Counted from the first letter of the stretch, positions 43,301 through 51,675 are shown. The stretch is DNA of 64,000 nucleotides from Oscillospiraceae bacterium (GCA_009787625.1 WQSX01000002.1:1-64000); one strand, 5' to 3'. Translations and numbers: made by a program. Notes: a model not told the origin generated them from the sequence alone.

Positions 43301-43590
43301 ACGACACAGCCATAAACCTGCGCCACCGTGAGCACAGCCCGGAAAATCCAAAGAGATTAGACCCAAGTGCACTGTCGTTCATAGCAGGAAACTCACCGAT
43401 TTTCGGCGCATCACAAAAAGTCTACACCTATAACGATGCAGACAAATGGCAAGACGGCGTATATACAATAAACTGGCTAAACCTACAAAACCGCCTACGC
43501 ATAAGAACAAGCTCTCCGCTAATAGAGGTAGACACAACAGAAAAACTGAAAACGCCAATAAACTGGATATTCATCCCCGCTGCCCCGTAA
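37330..43590 (+). CDS. Giant WxL-like surface protein (adhesin-like)
   Basis: A 2086-residue secreted protein. A signal peptide (about 1-32, ending ALGA) is followed by an acidic Asp/Glu/Ser-rich linker (about 33-135), then a long beta-rich body (about 140-1720) with no family I can name. Residues about 1722-1820 look like an SdrD-B/Cna-B-type module (GFLWHDEMNSGQMD). About 1838-1920 is an InlB-type repeat ending VALWKF. The C-terminal 155 residues are WxL-like, with PSWRIDVRHD and the terminal PINWIFIPAAP. The size and modular end suggest an adhesin or matrix-binding protein held on the wall. GGAG precedes the ATG inside the upstream gene. A hairpin terminator follows 14 bases after the stop. 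Confidence 0.8.
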   Translation: MMIRYSTGVKRVFALVLAVTMIVGLTSFALGAVGEGEPPHERESDEGIIVADEAAFLGSHDENNTLGNELDIDSGLTFDNLHEENLSGEPIASSDSEAFSDDEAALDDETPQAYDDSSPDDIFSDNTPPDTATPGNASSLTVSHLEIIAPSAVVHVGSDFDELSDVQVRVFFTDTTWEYGILGQNVNLTYELPNGYSLESSPAQWQIRYDASLRNGHTWNSPDDRATHAFRLVTVIDPDADMGAHIVNINGIDIFDLGLSEGRQFEVELFYTPLEHQHDKGRYVRLLLPDFLGFEFSVIPPQTNTPFKITEVSLKEVIIKFDDGSIPGESLIPISFIHRVSRELSQTPIPPSFEVIAYSYRGLESPPDKDTAEPFLHETSTWEFSAPVHPISTLRVNSFSPANAHAVITTFSPVAGVGESTHTFTARNLIKPAAMRSTQDNTLRVLVPVPEDLDTIGVTPIAADSTTLIEVDGNLYWRGAALTPSNNPGTGSWAFMEALWGPPRINTAGSTANISVNPRFRGVTNEIIQNPRSFTSERPVLVEFFQAGELQREPLLNKDGEPQTYTVTFGRFGVADFDLQAFNQVSTVLESIGSRPFRVQGTSDGFPSSGRWSSLEFRPTRYTNSAEMPQVIYEDMVISLGPFVPEMRPIGVTMNPRYGEAHFEYTLENGDIKRSPAPAMSYRFDVGDSYVRSVKILPVEINVQNQGAPVVNTLAVPQTWVFRLSSTYLRHDTAGGSLASIHPANFDVQIDSEQHGLHRPTRSQNFDLRLYHEVLRYDCAMTVPPATAANDGWQGDKDNLLHFWPRINDMNSARDHVFNDVSLRFTVNPAVNVRGILLRSGVTNEENNITVHFSEGGPETHILTRSDAQADMLMFTGLSSTRYVTRIDFNGVDIQDNLNVDGSPLWSVDNPHFTLLADYSYKEDLKGAKMHPRHESRFGLTIFLDGSSTPFTPVSPTRGDSSNLSVWLNSFYESDFSILPRSTHFYVFPEESRHTSNSIIAAFLTQERPQESIGVSHVNNGTLLALSDVEFVLNAENTSQEFLKSLSGYAKGSNLPDTSVVTFFYTLNTGEKITEIMPAHSIQTIRYANPTDYITELRITITDVPQRERGTQITVNETLNRFSLIQLHINLHRYKTANNGIDFEKIGVTDTLAPVSGTVKTVSERGETVQNIDGNAGMFIVPWGNDLYVSALGLNHTLSRVGENPPAIDINMITGGFNNPTTGGGQQTTVINNPGFWPGQTLQVDVRNILSAAFDREGHDERIGSIVREDSLPRGFAIRPIYSSGVTHRSWVGTATNDELTNVVVYIPVEPGFSLVPGTMKLMRNNSEREGAVRDISVVPSPEGTWLRVDLANYRPSGLRGGVQASFISGALQNTTENFPGTNSLGGAANFTGGDILRFELRASDFIPWDTTGSRPVIRGQYYVDVANIGFTGKGDVKFYSPEGLTDNDGNRFISGGLKGQNEPPASMVRRNVGPVGSSSLVLENTNPLTIRFNRVNQPSSSSLAHETPYHFPDTSHKLGDLRVRINAPSQQVGIFGLSTVGGDNLTESPNNDTRYHNHESVGVTVRASHISTFGVSSADYMIYVEVPKSGWGNLTHPGLSLSGPAGTLEAPPNNSSVFEYTVTTNLSDAMEQNPSDGTWLSEEELLKNFSWKDVTMVRISVTGVGNHPFLYNLPMENRADKSFLGDQKIVSSIHFRSPQIESNALRSVQALPTFTLTDYTVEGFLWHDEMNSGQMDKSSEKITGAVRMIHPTNFVSAWIPATPEGGFSVKVPVFNPEGGSLGAYRLEVAAPGFEPLYVNIDGTDDSRFNDQGDGTGYRYLRVSTTRTTVNAGFKESPNVSIVYLNVDGTPHAFDVAEIGTTITAPLESATPPGSHYDFMGWIQSDSAGEPISTHTWQGTFSLTVPPLVAPIEHRDVIYFVALWKFNPPLAFSAPSILDYGVIRPQFGTNFIELPSLPASDDRPAQDPATTVNFHVSAGEHIPSWRIDVRHDTAINLRHREHSPENPKRLDPSALSFIAGNSPIFGASQKVYTYNDADKWQDGVYTINWLNLQNRLRIRTSSPLIEVDTTEKLKTPINWIFIPAAP

Positions 43591-43604
43591 TGGGCGAGCA
43601 CCCG

Positions 43605-43644
43605 AAAGAGGCTGTTGCAAAAATCAAAACGCAACAGCCTCTTT
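43605..43644. terminator. Bidirectional hairpin terminator
   Basis: Perfect 14-base stem (AAAGAGGCTGTTGC) with a 12-base loop between two convergent operons. GGGCGA at 43592 and TCGCCCCTAC at 43656 bracket it and look like the two halves of a family A repeat. Confidence 0.8.
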
Positions 43645-43661
43645 ATCCATGCCATTCGCCC

Positions 43662-44690
43662 CTACAAAACAATATCGTACAACTCTCTGCAAATTTCCTC
43701 TTTGACGTCGAAGAATGCTTCAACGATTTTTGGATCGAAATGTTTGCCTTTTTCGGAAGCGATGATTTCGAGCGCTTGCTCGGCGGGAAACTCTTCTTTA
43801 TATATGCGCTTTGACATCAGCGCATCAAAAACATCTGCGATTGCCATAATCCGCCCTTGAAGCGGAATGTCCTCTCCCGACAGACCATAGGGATAGCCTT
43901 TTCCGTCCCAATGCTCATGGTGAGATACGGCAAAAAGTTTAGCGTTGTGTAAAAACACATTTCCACCGCTGCGAGCAATAATAGTCTCTATGATATTCTC
44001 ACCGTAAACCGCATGGCTTTTCATGATGTCATATTCCTCGCTTGTAAGCTTCCCCGGCTTTTTTAAAATGGTGTCGGCAACCTTTATTTTGCCGACATCG
44101 TGCAGTAGCGAACACTCCGACATCAAATCAAAGTCCCAACCTGAAATTTGCTCCTCATAGACACTTTTTTCCAACATCCGCTTCAGCAAAATCTTAACAA
44201 TATAACTCGTGCGCCCCAAGTGGTCCCCTGTCAGTTCATCCCTATTTTCCACCACGTCCGCAAGTACAAAAACCACGTCACGGTTTGCATTGTAAAGCTG
44301 AGCCGTCCTCTCCCGCACTAGTTCTGCTATGCCGATGTGATGTTTTACTCTGTTGAGCAACACAGCGGGATTAAAAGGCTTGCTTATAAAGTCAACAACT
44401 CCCATTTCAAGCGCTTTACTCTCTGTCTCGTGATCTTTTTTTGCCGTTAAGAAAATAACGGGAATCTCTTTTAGCCGCTCATCATTTCTTAAATGGCGGA
44501 ACACATCAAACCCGTCTATCTCCGGCATTTCAATATCCAGCAGAACAATATCAGGGATCATCTTCTCCAAACGTTCAATTGCCTTTGTCCCGGAGGGAAT
44601 TGTCCTCACTGCGTAGTATGGGCTTAAAACCTCTGAAATTGTAGTTAAGTTACTGATGCTATCATCTACAACAAATATCGTCTTTTTCAT
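43662..44690 (-). CDS. Response regulator with HD-GYP domain
   Basis: A 342-residue protein with an N-terminal receiver domain (phospho-acceptor Asp52 in LLDIEMP, Lys in ISKPF) and a C-terminal HD-GYP domain. The latter shows LLHDVGKIK with His197-Asp198, HHEHWDGKGYPYG with Gly265-Tyr266-Pro267, and ADVFDALMSKRIYKE. Intact HD-GYP motifs predict hydrolysis of cyclic di-GMP. The start overlaps the kinase stop codon by 4 bases (ATGA), so the pair is a two-component unit. The TAG stop is part of a family A half-repeat. Confidence 0.93.
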   Translation of the reverse strand: MKKTIFVVDDSISNLTTISEVLSPYYAVRTIPSGTKAIERLEKMIPDIVLLDIEMPEIDGFDVFRHLRNDERLKEIPVIFLTAKKDHETESKALEMGVVDFISKPFNPAVLLNRVKHHIGIAELVRERTAQLYNANRDVVFVLADVVENRDELTGDHLGRTSYIVKILLKRMLEKSVYEEQISGWDFDLMSECSLLHDVGKIKVADTILKKPGKLTSEEYDIMKSHAVYGENIIETIIARSGGNVFLHNAKLFAVSHHEHWDGKGYPYGLSGEDIPLQGRIMAIADVFDALMSKRIYKEEFPAEQALEIIASEKGKHFDPKIVEAFFDVKEEICRELYDIVL

Positions 44691-47600
44691 TTTGCTTTTT
44701 CCTGTGCCTTATTTAGAATATCGTTAGCTGCCTGTTTTGCAAGCTCCGCCGCCTCTTCATCATCACTGAAAAGTAAATGCTTTTCTATCTGTTCAACAAC
44801 ACGTGATGTTTCGGTTGTCAGCGGCATTTTTTTCAGTGTTTTAATTAGTTCTTGTTCCTTTTGCGTGTCATAAGCTTCGCACGCCTCAGAAATTTCGAGC
44901 AATAAGTTTCCTGTAGCTGTATAATCTTCAACGGATTTAACGCTTTCGTCTTTCTTTCGCAGAGAGAGCAATTTAACGACCTCTTGAAGCTCAACGAGAA
45001 ACTCGGGTGTTTGATTCTGTATTGTCGCTATATCACGGGTTCTCCCTGCATCCTCCAGTATTCCTGCTTTTTCCGAGAGATTCGACTTGTGAATATTGGC
45101 AAGCGCACTTTTTATTGCATGGGTTTGAATTACATAGAGTTTTAATAATCCCTCATCAAGGTTTTCAACACTTCGCAGAACAGATTCCAAAACTTCAATG
45201 CTTCTTTCTGCATCAATCATAAATGAATTTTTGAGCTGCTCTGATATGTCTTTTTTGCCATTTTCGCTCTTTTGCTTAGGGAACTTTGCCCTTGCATGCT
45301 CAATAACTTCAGTGCTCTGCTTCTCGAATATAAAGGTTCTTAAACATGTGTCTAACTTTCTCGGATTAATTGGTTTTGAAATAAAATCAGAAAATCCATT
45401 GTCGAGAAACAGCTGCGAGATCCCTCCTGCGGCGTTTGCCGTAAGGGCGACAATCGGGTGAGTATATCCGCTGCTTCGCAAGATTTTCGTAACTTCTACA
45501 CCATCCATTCCCGGCAACATGTGATCCATAAATACAATATCATACTCCTTGCCGCTTTCGATTAGCGATATTGCTTCGCTACCGTTTTGAGCGGTTTCGA
45601 CAGCGAGCCTGTATGGTCTGAGAAAACCTTTGGCGACATATAGGTTTGATTCTACATCGTCCACAACCAGCACTTTGCCATACGGCATAGGCTCATGCTC
45701 AAACTCAGGCGCACTTTCTGCATATAACCCAAAGTTGTCAAAATTAGCCAAGCTCTCTGTTACTTCCCTGCCGAGAGTTTGCTTGCTGTTTACGATTTGC
45801 GGTATATTTACAGTAACTGTGGTTCCTTTATTTAGCTCGCTCTCTACCTGTATTTCACCGCCCATCAGCTCCACAAGCGAATGGGTGATATTCAGCCCAA
45901 GCCCATGCCCCTCCACTGTGCGGTTCTTCTCTTCACTGAATCTCGTATAATCGGAGTTAAACAGTTCGCCGAGCTGCCCGGAGCTCATACCCTGCCCTGT
46001 ATCTGTGACAGTGGTCATAAGATTTATAACGTCATCACTCGAAGTTTCTGAGATATGGATCTTGAGGGTTATATCACCCTCTGCTGTGTATTTAAACGCA
46101 TTGGACAACAAGTTATTAAAAATTTGCCTGATGCGAAGATCGTCGCCAATCAGGCGCACGGGAATCCTTTCATCAATATCCAAACTAAAGTTTATCTTTT
46201 TACTTCCCATATATATGAGGTTTAATTGCGAGACATCGGCAATTAGGCTGGCTGTGTCATAAGAGACAGGCATTATCTCCATTTTTCCCGCCTCCACTTT
46301 GGACAAGTCAAGTATTTCGTTTATAAGACTAAGAAGTGATTTTGAGGAGTTGAAAATGCGTAGAAAAGCCTCTTCCGTATCGGCAGTGTGGATATTTTTT
46401 TGCATTTCAATTTCCGCTACTCCCATGATGGAGTTCATTGGGGTTCGGATTTCGTGACTCACTTGCGCCAAAAAGCGTGTCTTTGCCTTACTTCCTTCTT
46501 CCGCTACTATGCGTAATCTTTCAGCACTGACATCCTTGATGTAACAGGCAAAACCTAAATCCTCAGAAAGCTTGACAGGCACAATTGTAACCTCACAGTA
46601 AATTGGCTCACCATAGAAAGTGACAAGCCCTTGCTCAAGCCCATACAGTTCATTCTCCAAATTGACACTCAGTGCCGCGTTGCAATGCTTTGAGATATGT
46701 TCATCAATTTCTTTGTCGCTCAGAGAGTACTCAGAAAATATGTGTCTGTAGTTGTTTACGAAGTAATTTTGAGCCCTGCAATGTGAATTTCCATAATTTT
46801 TGCAACCTTTGCACTTCAAGTCACAACTTGCAAACCCCTTTTCTTCATCACCTTCCGAATATAAGCTCGTTTCATTATCTTTCGAGGATAAAAATAATTC
46901 CAAAGTTGCCCGGTTACAGTCAAGTATATTAAATTTGCTGTCAAACAAAACACAAGCCACAGGGAGTGCTCTGAGAAGTAACTGAGCTTTTTTCTCCGCC
47001 TCTTCCACACGCTTTTCTTTTCTTAAATCGTTGACAAAAATTGCAAGTGCCGGCTCGTCATTGTAATTAACTCGAACCAACAGGAAATTGACGGGTATAA
47101 GCTCATTTTTAACACTTTTCATTGTTGTTGTGAAGTTGGACGAGCCTTCCCTATAGGCAGTATAGGCGTACTCTTTTGTCATATCTTCAACGCTTTTGTA
47201 CTCTGAAGGCAACTGAAAAGAATCCATAAGCCGGGCTTTCGTCTCATCTTTGCTCCTAAAGCCAAGCAAAGTCCGTATTGCTTCATTACATTCCAAAATT
47301 TCAATAACTTCACCGTTATCGCTTGGAACACGTCTTGTCAAAAACGCCGCAATCGGCATTGCTTCAAGAACCAGTGCCGCTCTTGCATTGCTTTCACGGG
47401 TTCGCTCAAATGCTTTGATGTTTTGAGCAATGGCATATCTGTTATTGACAGATAAAATCACACCGGTAACTACCGATAAAATCATTATAAATACGCTCAA
47501 CCTCAGAGTTGAGTATATCGCACGCTCAATAATCGGTCCTGCAAAAAAATCTACTCCAACCAGTCCTATCACCGTGCCGTCAGGGTCCATAATCGGCGCA

Positions 47601-48115
47601 AGTCCGGATACGAGCGCACCCCAGCCTCCTTCATCGGAGATGCCTGTCGTTACAATGTTCCCATGGAGAAAGACTTCCTCGGTGTTTACACCGAAAACTC
47701 CGGGGTCGGGCTCACTCACTAAAAATCCGCCGGCAATTGCTGTTGATGCGTAATACGCAAACATGTCATCACGACATGGCACAACTATATAAATGTATGC
47801 TGTCTCTTCTAAGCGAGAGTATATGACGTTTATCAGGCGATACAGTCCTAGCCAGTACTCGTCTGGTGAACCTCCGTGAACGGACTGATAAAAAAGCTCG
47901 TAATTAATCGAGCCGGCAATACCCGTTGCAATTCCGGCAGCTTGGTTTGAGTATGATTCAATTGCGAAATTACTATATGCGACAAAACTGATAGCACATA
48001 AGATTGCGCCGGCAAGCAAAATGCTCACCACCGCAATAATCGGTGCCCTTGTCAGTATAGAGCGGTATTTTGAAGTTTTCTTATCATGCTCCGAATTGTT
48101 TTTTGTTACTGTCAT
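44687..48115 (-). CDS. Hybrid sensor histidine kinase with PAS, REC and Hpt domains
   Basis: A 1142-residue membrane kinase. TM1 (about 28-50) and TM2 (about 206-228) enclose a Cache-like extracellular sensor. Two PAS-like domains follow (about 245-365 and 372-545); the second contains a Cys cluster C431-x3-C435-x2-C438-x7-C446. HisKA has His554 (SHEIRTP), and the ATPase shows NNLLSNAFKYT and GHGLGLNI. REC has Asp864 (VFMDHMLPG) and Hpt has His999 (QTHAIKSA). Phosphate probably passes His554, Asp864, His999, then Asp52 of the coupled HD-GYP regulator. A GGGG site precedes the ATG. The signal is unknown. Confidence 0.93.
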   Translation of the reverse strand: MTVTKNNSEHDKKTSKYRSILTRAPIIAVVSILLAGAILCAISFVAYSNFAIESYSNQAAGIATGIAGSINYELFYQSVHGGSPDEYWLGLYRLINVIYSRLEETAYIYIVVPCRDDMFAYYASTAIAGGFLVSEPDPGVFGVNTEEVFLHGNIVTTGISDEGGWGALVSGLAPIMDPDGTVIGLVGVDFFAGPIIERAIYSTLRLSVFIMILSVVTGVILSVNNRYAIAQNIKAFERTRESNARAALVLEAMPIAAFLTRRVPSDNGEVIEILECNEAIRTLLGFRSKDETKARLMDSFQLPSEYKSVEDMTKEYAYTAYREGSSNFTTTMKSVKNELIPVNFLLVRVNYNDEPALAIFVNDLRKEKRVEEAEKKAQLLLRALPVACVLFDSKFNILDCNRATLELFLSSKDNETSLYSEGDEEKGFASCDLKCKGCKNYGNSHCRAQNYFVNNYRHIFSEYSLSDKEIDEHISKHCNAALSVNLENELYGLEQGLVTFYGEPIYCEVTIVPVKLSEDLGFACYIKDVSAERLRIVAEEGSKAKTRFLAQVSHEIRTPMNSIMGVAEIEMQKNIHTADTEEAFLRIFNSSKSLLSLINEILDLSKVEAGKMEIMPVSYDTASLIADVSQLNLIYMGSKKINFSLDIDERIPVRLIGDDLRIRQIFNNLLSNAFKYTAEGDITLKIHISETSSDDVINLMTTVTDTGQGMSSGQLGELFNSDYTRFSEEKNRTVEGHGLGLNITHSLVELMGGEIQVESELNKGTTVTVNIPQIVNSKQTLGREVTESLANFDNFGLYAESAPEFEHEPMPYGKVLVVDDVESNLYVAKGFLRPYRLAVETAQNGSEAISLIESGKEYDIVFMDHMLPGMDGVEVTKILRSSGYTHPIVALTANAAGGISQLFLDNGFSDFISKPINPRKLDTCLRTFIFEKQSTEVIEHARAKFPKQKSENGKKDISEQLKNSFMIDAERSIEVLESVLRSVENLDEGLLKLYVIQTHAIKSALANIHKSNLSEKAGILEDAGRTRDIATIQNQTPEFLVELQEVVKLLSLRKKDESVKSVEDYTATGNLLLEISEACEAYDTQKEQELIKTLKKMPLTTETSRVVEQIEKHLLFSDDEEAAELAKQAANDILNKAQEKAK

Positions 48116-48245
48116 ATGAGTGCCCCACTAAGAAAAAGCAGTGTCTTGATTGACACAATATAAACAAATTCGTATTAATTGTTATTTTAACAAAGATAAC
48201 AAAAAAATGCAAACATTTTAGTTATTAATTGCTATCGGCACTACC

Positions 48246-49805
48246 TCACCCGACAGTTACACTTCCAACATCTTCATTGTCAGGCACGAACGCAACATAT
48301 GTCATACCTCTCCCCAAATAAAGTGGTCTGCCGTCCTCGTGAGTGTATACAAACGGCGCTGTGTGCCCATCTCTCGACCAACGAATCGGAATGATGCTTC
48401 CTCCGTTGACGAAGTACCCTGTTCCGCCGGCAACGCCTGTCAGCACATCGACTTCACGCAATGCGTTCGCTTCTGCCGCAGAACCTGCGTCGGAGGGTGA
48501 TGCCGCAACTCTTGTATATAGTAGCAGCAGGTTTGCAAACTCGACCCATGTATTGTCGTTTGCATCAACAAAATAGGAGAATGTATCACCATGTCCCTGT
48601 ATCATATGGTAGACACCCCTGTTTGCATCAAATGTAAACATAGAGCTCTTAAACGAAGAGAATCTCACAGTAACACTGTTTGCAGTCTCGCCTTCCGGAG
48701 TGGCATTATCTGAGAAATTCAGCCCGGCATTAAAGCCTGCGCCATGTCTCAATCTAAAATCGAATGTAGGCAACTGAGCGCTAATACGTTCACCATCTGT
48801 CACAACGCTGTGATAATCCAAAACCGTGCGTCCGGGGATTCTGTTCTGATTTCTGTCGAACATCTGCCTGTGAGCCGAATTCCCGCCCACAGCACTAATC
48901 CAATCTATTCCTCGAGCCGGTATAAAGTCACGTGCCAAAAAGCTCTGCCCCGCACTGACAAATATGGCATCATGGCTCTCAGCGATACTTGCAATGTAGT
49001 ATCTCGCACTTCGGATACTTCCCGTGGTCTGCAAGTTATTATAGTCTGTGAAGATTCCAACCATTCTGGTAACTTGTCCCTCCATGGGGACTTCATAGAT
49101 AATGTCGGCATTTGAAACACCGTTTATGGGTAATGTTGAGTTTGCAGGGGCGTTGCCGAGCGAGATTGCGAGCGGACGGACTCCTACAAGTTCTTCACGC
49201 ATGGGGCGTCCTGTGAGCGGATTTATAGCGGTTGCGCCCGGGGGTGTTGGCGGCGGCGTGGGTGTTGGCGTTGGCTCAGGGGAGGGTGTAGGTGTTGGTG
49301 TTGACTCAGGCGTTGACGCCGAATCCGATGTTGGCGGCGGTGTTGGAACAGGGGAGGGAACGGGGACAGGTATTGGGGTTGGCGCCGGTGTTGGCGGCGG
49401 CTCAGGTGTGGTCGGCAATATCGGCCACGCCGATAGGTTCGGTCTCGGCGGTGGTGTCGTCCGTGGTGTCGGTGTGGACTGAGCTAAACGGCGTAACTCC
49501 TCGGTTTCGATTTCCAATGCAGTGATCTCAGCTTGCCTAACACCAATAAGCTCCGCTACGAGTACAATAGCGTCGCCCGAGATTGCGCCCGATTCAAGCA
49601 AATGCTCACGGTTTTCCCACTGCTCCTGTAACTCATACAGGTTCATACTCATCACAATCTCTGTCTCTTCTGCCAAAATACGTGCGTTTTCATTGCCAAT
49701 ACGCATAATATCCACTACAACCAAAGTAGCCAAAGAAATTGCAGCAACCAATAAGCCTGAAGCAACAATAGTAAGCACCCTTATTGTATTCTTACGCATA
49801 TGCAT
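48246..49805 (-). CDS. DUF3048 (YerB-like) protein with Pro-rich stalk
   Basis: A 519-residue protein with an N-terminal membrane anchor (about 10-30), a coiled region (about 38-105), a Pro/Thr-rich stalk of PTP repeats (about 106-200), and a DUF3048 domain (about 205-519). The domain starts at NPLTGRPM and includes RPLAISLGNAPAN, QVTRMVGIFTDY and GSIRSARYYI. The family is extracytoplasmic, and its activity is not established. The start at 49805 follows GAAAGGAAAGG; an upstream ATG would add 22 residues. The promoter and the upstream htrA terminator are clear. Confidence 0.85.
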   Translation of the reverse strand: MHMRKNTIRVLTIVASGLLVAAISLATLVVVDIMRIGNENARILAEETEIVMSMNLYELQEQWENREHLLESGAISGDAIVLVAELIGVRQAEITALEIETEELRRLAQSTPTPRTTPPPRPNLSAWPILPTTPEPPPTPAPTPIPVPVPSPVPTPPPTSDSASTPESTPTPTPSPEPTPTPTPPPTPPGATAINPLTGRPMREELVGVRPLAISLGNAPANSTLPINGVSNADIIYEVPMEGQVTRMVGIFTDYNNLQTTGSIRSARYYIASIAESHDAIFVSAGQSFLARDFIPARGIDWISAVGGNSAHRQMFDRNQNRIPGRTVLDYHSVVTDGERISAQLPTFDFRLRHGAGFNAGLNFSDNATPEGETANSVTVRFSSFKSSMFTFDANRGVYHMIQGHGDTFSYFVDANDNTWVEFANLLLLYTRVAASPSDAGSAAEANALREVDVLTGVAGGTGYFVNGGSIIPIRWSRDGHTAPFVYTHEDGRPLYLGRGMTYVAFVPDNEDVGSVTVG

Positions 49806-49861
49806 TGTAGTAATGACCTTTCCTTTCGACCAATTCATCAAGTTATAGTATTTTATGCCCC

Positions 49862-49890
49862 ATGATAACACAAAATATAGATGCAGTCAA
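49862..49890 (-). promoter_or_regulatory. Promoter of the DUF3048 gene
   Basis: TTGACT, a 17-base spacer, then TATCAT on the minus strand, about 55 bases before the start codon. Confidence 0.65.
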
Positions 49891-49893
49891 TTA

Positions 49894-49918
49894 AAAACCG
49901 AGGGGCGTTTACCCCTCG
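49894..49918 (-). terminator. Terminator of htrA
   Basis: CGAGGGG stem with a 6-base loop. On the minus strand it is followed by GTTTTTAA. Confidence 0.75.
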
Positions 49919-49946
49919 ATTTATCGGCGTTTATTACCATTGACCC

Positions 49947-51575
49947 TTACGGCCTTGTGGTGGGTGCGGGGGGCGGAGCCGGTCTGTCAGGTCTGCCTGC
50001 ATACATATCCTCGTCAAAAGTGATGCTGAATGTAAGTCTATTGCCCTCGCGCCAGACAGTGATGTCTGTGGTATCGCCTGCACGGTAGCTGTCTAGTGAC
50101 TGCCTTAGTGCGTCAAGCGAAATTACTGTATCGTCACCGATAGAGACTATGATATCATCAACTTCAAGCCCGGCAGTTTCAGCGGCAGAGCCTGAGTTTA
50201 TTGACAAAATCGACACGCCTTGGACTTTGCCGTACTGCTCGACATCAAATGGGCTGACATTTTGAACAGTCACTCCTAAAAGTGGTCTGCCCGAGAGATA
50301 TCCATCTTCAATGAGTGCAATGGCAATTTCCATTGCATCGTTAATCGGAATGGCAAAACCGATTCCCTCAACATTACCCCTAATGACCTTAGCGGTCACT
50401 ATTCCAATTACCTCGCCACGCTGGTTGTAGATGGGCCCTCCGGAGTTCCCTCTGTTGACCGCTGCGCTAAATTGAAACGCATCAATGGTAATGCTGTCAA
50501 CGGTAACTACTCTATCAAGTGCCGAGACAATACCATCGGTCATGGTATAAGCCAAATCTCCCAGAGGATTTCCGACAGCATAAATTCTCTCGCCGACACG
50601 CATTTCATCGCTATTGCCAATCATTGCAGCACTGAGTCCTGCAGCATTTATTTTGAGGAGTGCAACGTCGTTGCTTGCCTCAAAGCCCACAATTTCAGCC
50701 GTGTACTCTGAGCCATTTTCTAAAACAACAACAATCGGGAGACCGCTCCGATGCGCCATTTCAATGACATGATAGTTTGTCAAAATATATCCGTCGGTCG
50801 AGATAATGAAGCCGGAGCCGGATACAGGAGCAGGGTCGCCCTCCTCGCCGATATCTCTAAATCCCATACCGGGAAAACGTGTCATTATTCCGACAACTTG
50901 CGAAAGTGCCATATCATAAATGTCCGCTGCCGTCATTTGATTGTCGGCGATTGTCTCGACTCGTCCGGTCAATTCAGTGTCGTTTCGGGTGCTGCCGAGC
51001 ACAACTTGCTGGGTCTGAATAAAGTCACCTCTTTGCTGGCGGTACTCCATAACAAGGTATGAAGAAGCTGCGCTAATCAGAGCGCACACAAGCACCAAAC
51101 AAGCCGCTTTTAAGAAACCACCCACTGAGCTGTTGCGCTTTTTACGCTTTGTTTCAACAGCCGGCTTGATGACCGGATATCGGTTTTTATCATAAGCAGT
51201 AAACTCCCGGCTTGCATCGTGAGGTGGCGCAAATTCGAGATGCGGTTGCTGCTGTGTCTGCGGATAACTTTCCGAAGTGTAAGGCTGCCTATAGTGCGCT
51301 TTATCGCTGTACGAGGTTGCGCTGTAAATCGGCTCCATTGATGAGACTGCACTGTTGACCGATTTGGTATAAATAGGTTCAGCAGGTAGCGGCTCAACAT
51401 GAATCGGTTCGATATAATATATCGACTCATCATATGCCGGTTCGCTCTGAGGTGCCTCACGCAAGGGCGACTCACTCGGAGTCGGCTCACTCGGATATGG
51501 TAAGTCTACCTCATTTTGAGAATATTCGGGATACTCTCCATATTCGTTTTTTCTTTCATCATCAGGTGTATACAT
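49947..51575 (-). CDS. HtrA/DegP-like membrane serine protease
   Basis: A 542-residue protein with a long cytoplasmic N-terminus (about 1-145) rich in Pro, Glu, Ser and Tyr, and one membrane helix (about 150-172). A trypsin-like domain has catalytic His269 (NYHVIE), Asp303 (SNDVALLK) and Ser378 (GNSGGPIY). A PDZ domain follows (about 425-515), and the end is a Pro-rich tail (PPPAPTTRP). It degrades or refolds misfolded extracytoplasmic proteins. AGGAGG lies 9 bases before the ATG. The terminator after it separates it from the DUF3048 gene. Confidence 0.95.
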   Translation of the reverse strand: MYTPDDERKNEYGEYPEYSQNEVDLPYPSEPTPSESPLREAPQSEPAYDESIYYIEPIHVEPLPAEPIYTKSVNSAVSSMEPIYSATSYSDKAHYRQPYTSESYPQTQQQPHLEFAPPHDASREFTAYDKNRYPVIKPAVETKRKKRNSSVGGFLKAACLVLVCALISAASSYLVMEYRQQRGDFIQTQQVVLGSTRNDTELTGRVETIADNQMTAADIYDMALSQVVGIMTRFPGMGFRDIGEEGDPAPVSGSGFIISTDGYILTNYHVIEMAHRSGLPIVVVLENGSEYTAEIVGFEASNDVALLKINAAGLSAAMIGNSDEMRVGERIYAVGNPLGDLAYTMTDGIVSALDRVVTVDSITIDAFQFSAAVNRGNSGGPIYNQRGEVIGIVTAKVIRGNVEGIGFAIPINDAMEIAIALIEDGYLSGRPLLGVTVQNVSPFDVEQYGKVQGVSILSINSGSAAETAGLEVDDIIVSIGDDTVISLDALRQSLDSYRAGDTTDITVWREGNRLTFSITFDEDMYAGRPDRPAPPPAPTTRP

Positions 51576-51675
51576 AAAAATAGCCTCCTAGCTAAAAAGA
51601 ATTTTGCCAAGAAAGTTTACCACATATATGCTAACAAATAAACAAAAAGTTATGTCTAAAGTATTAACATTTGGT

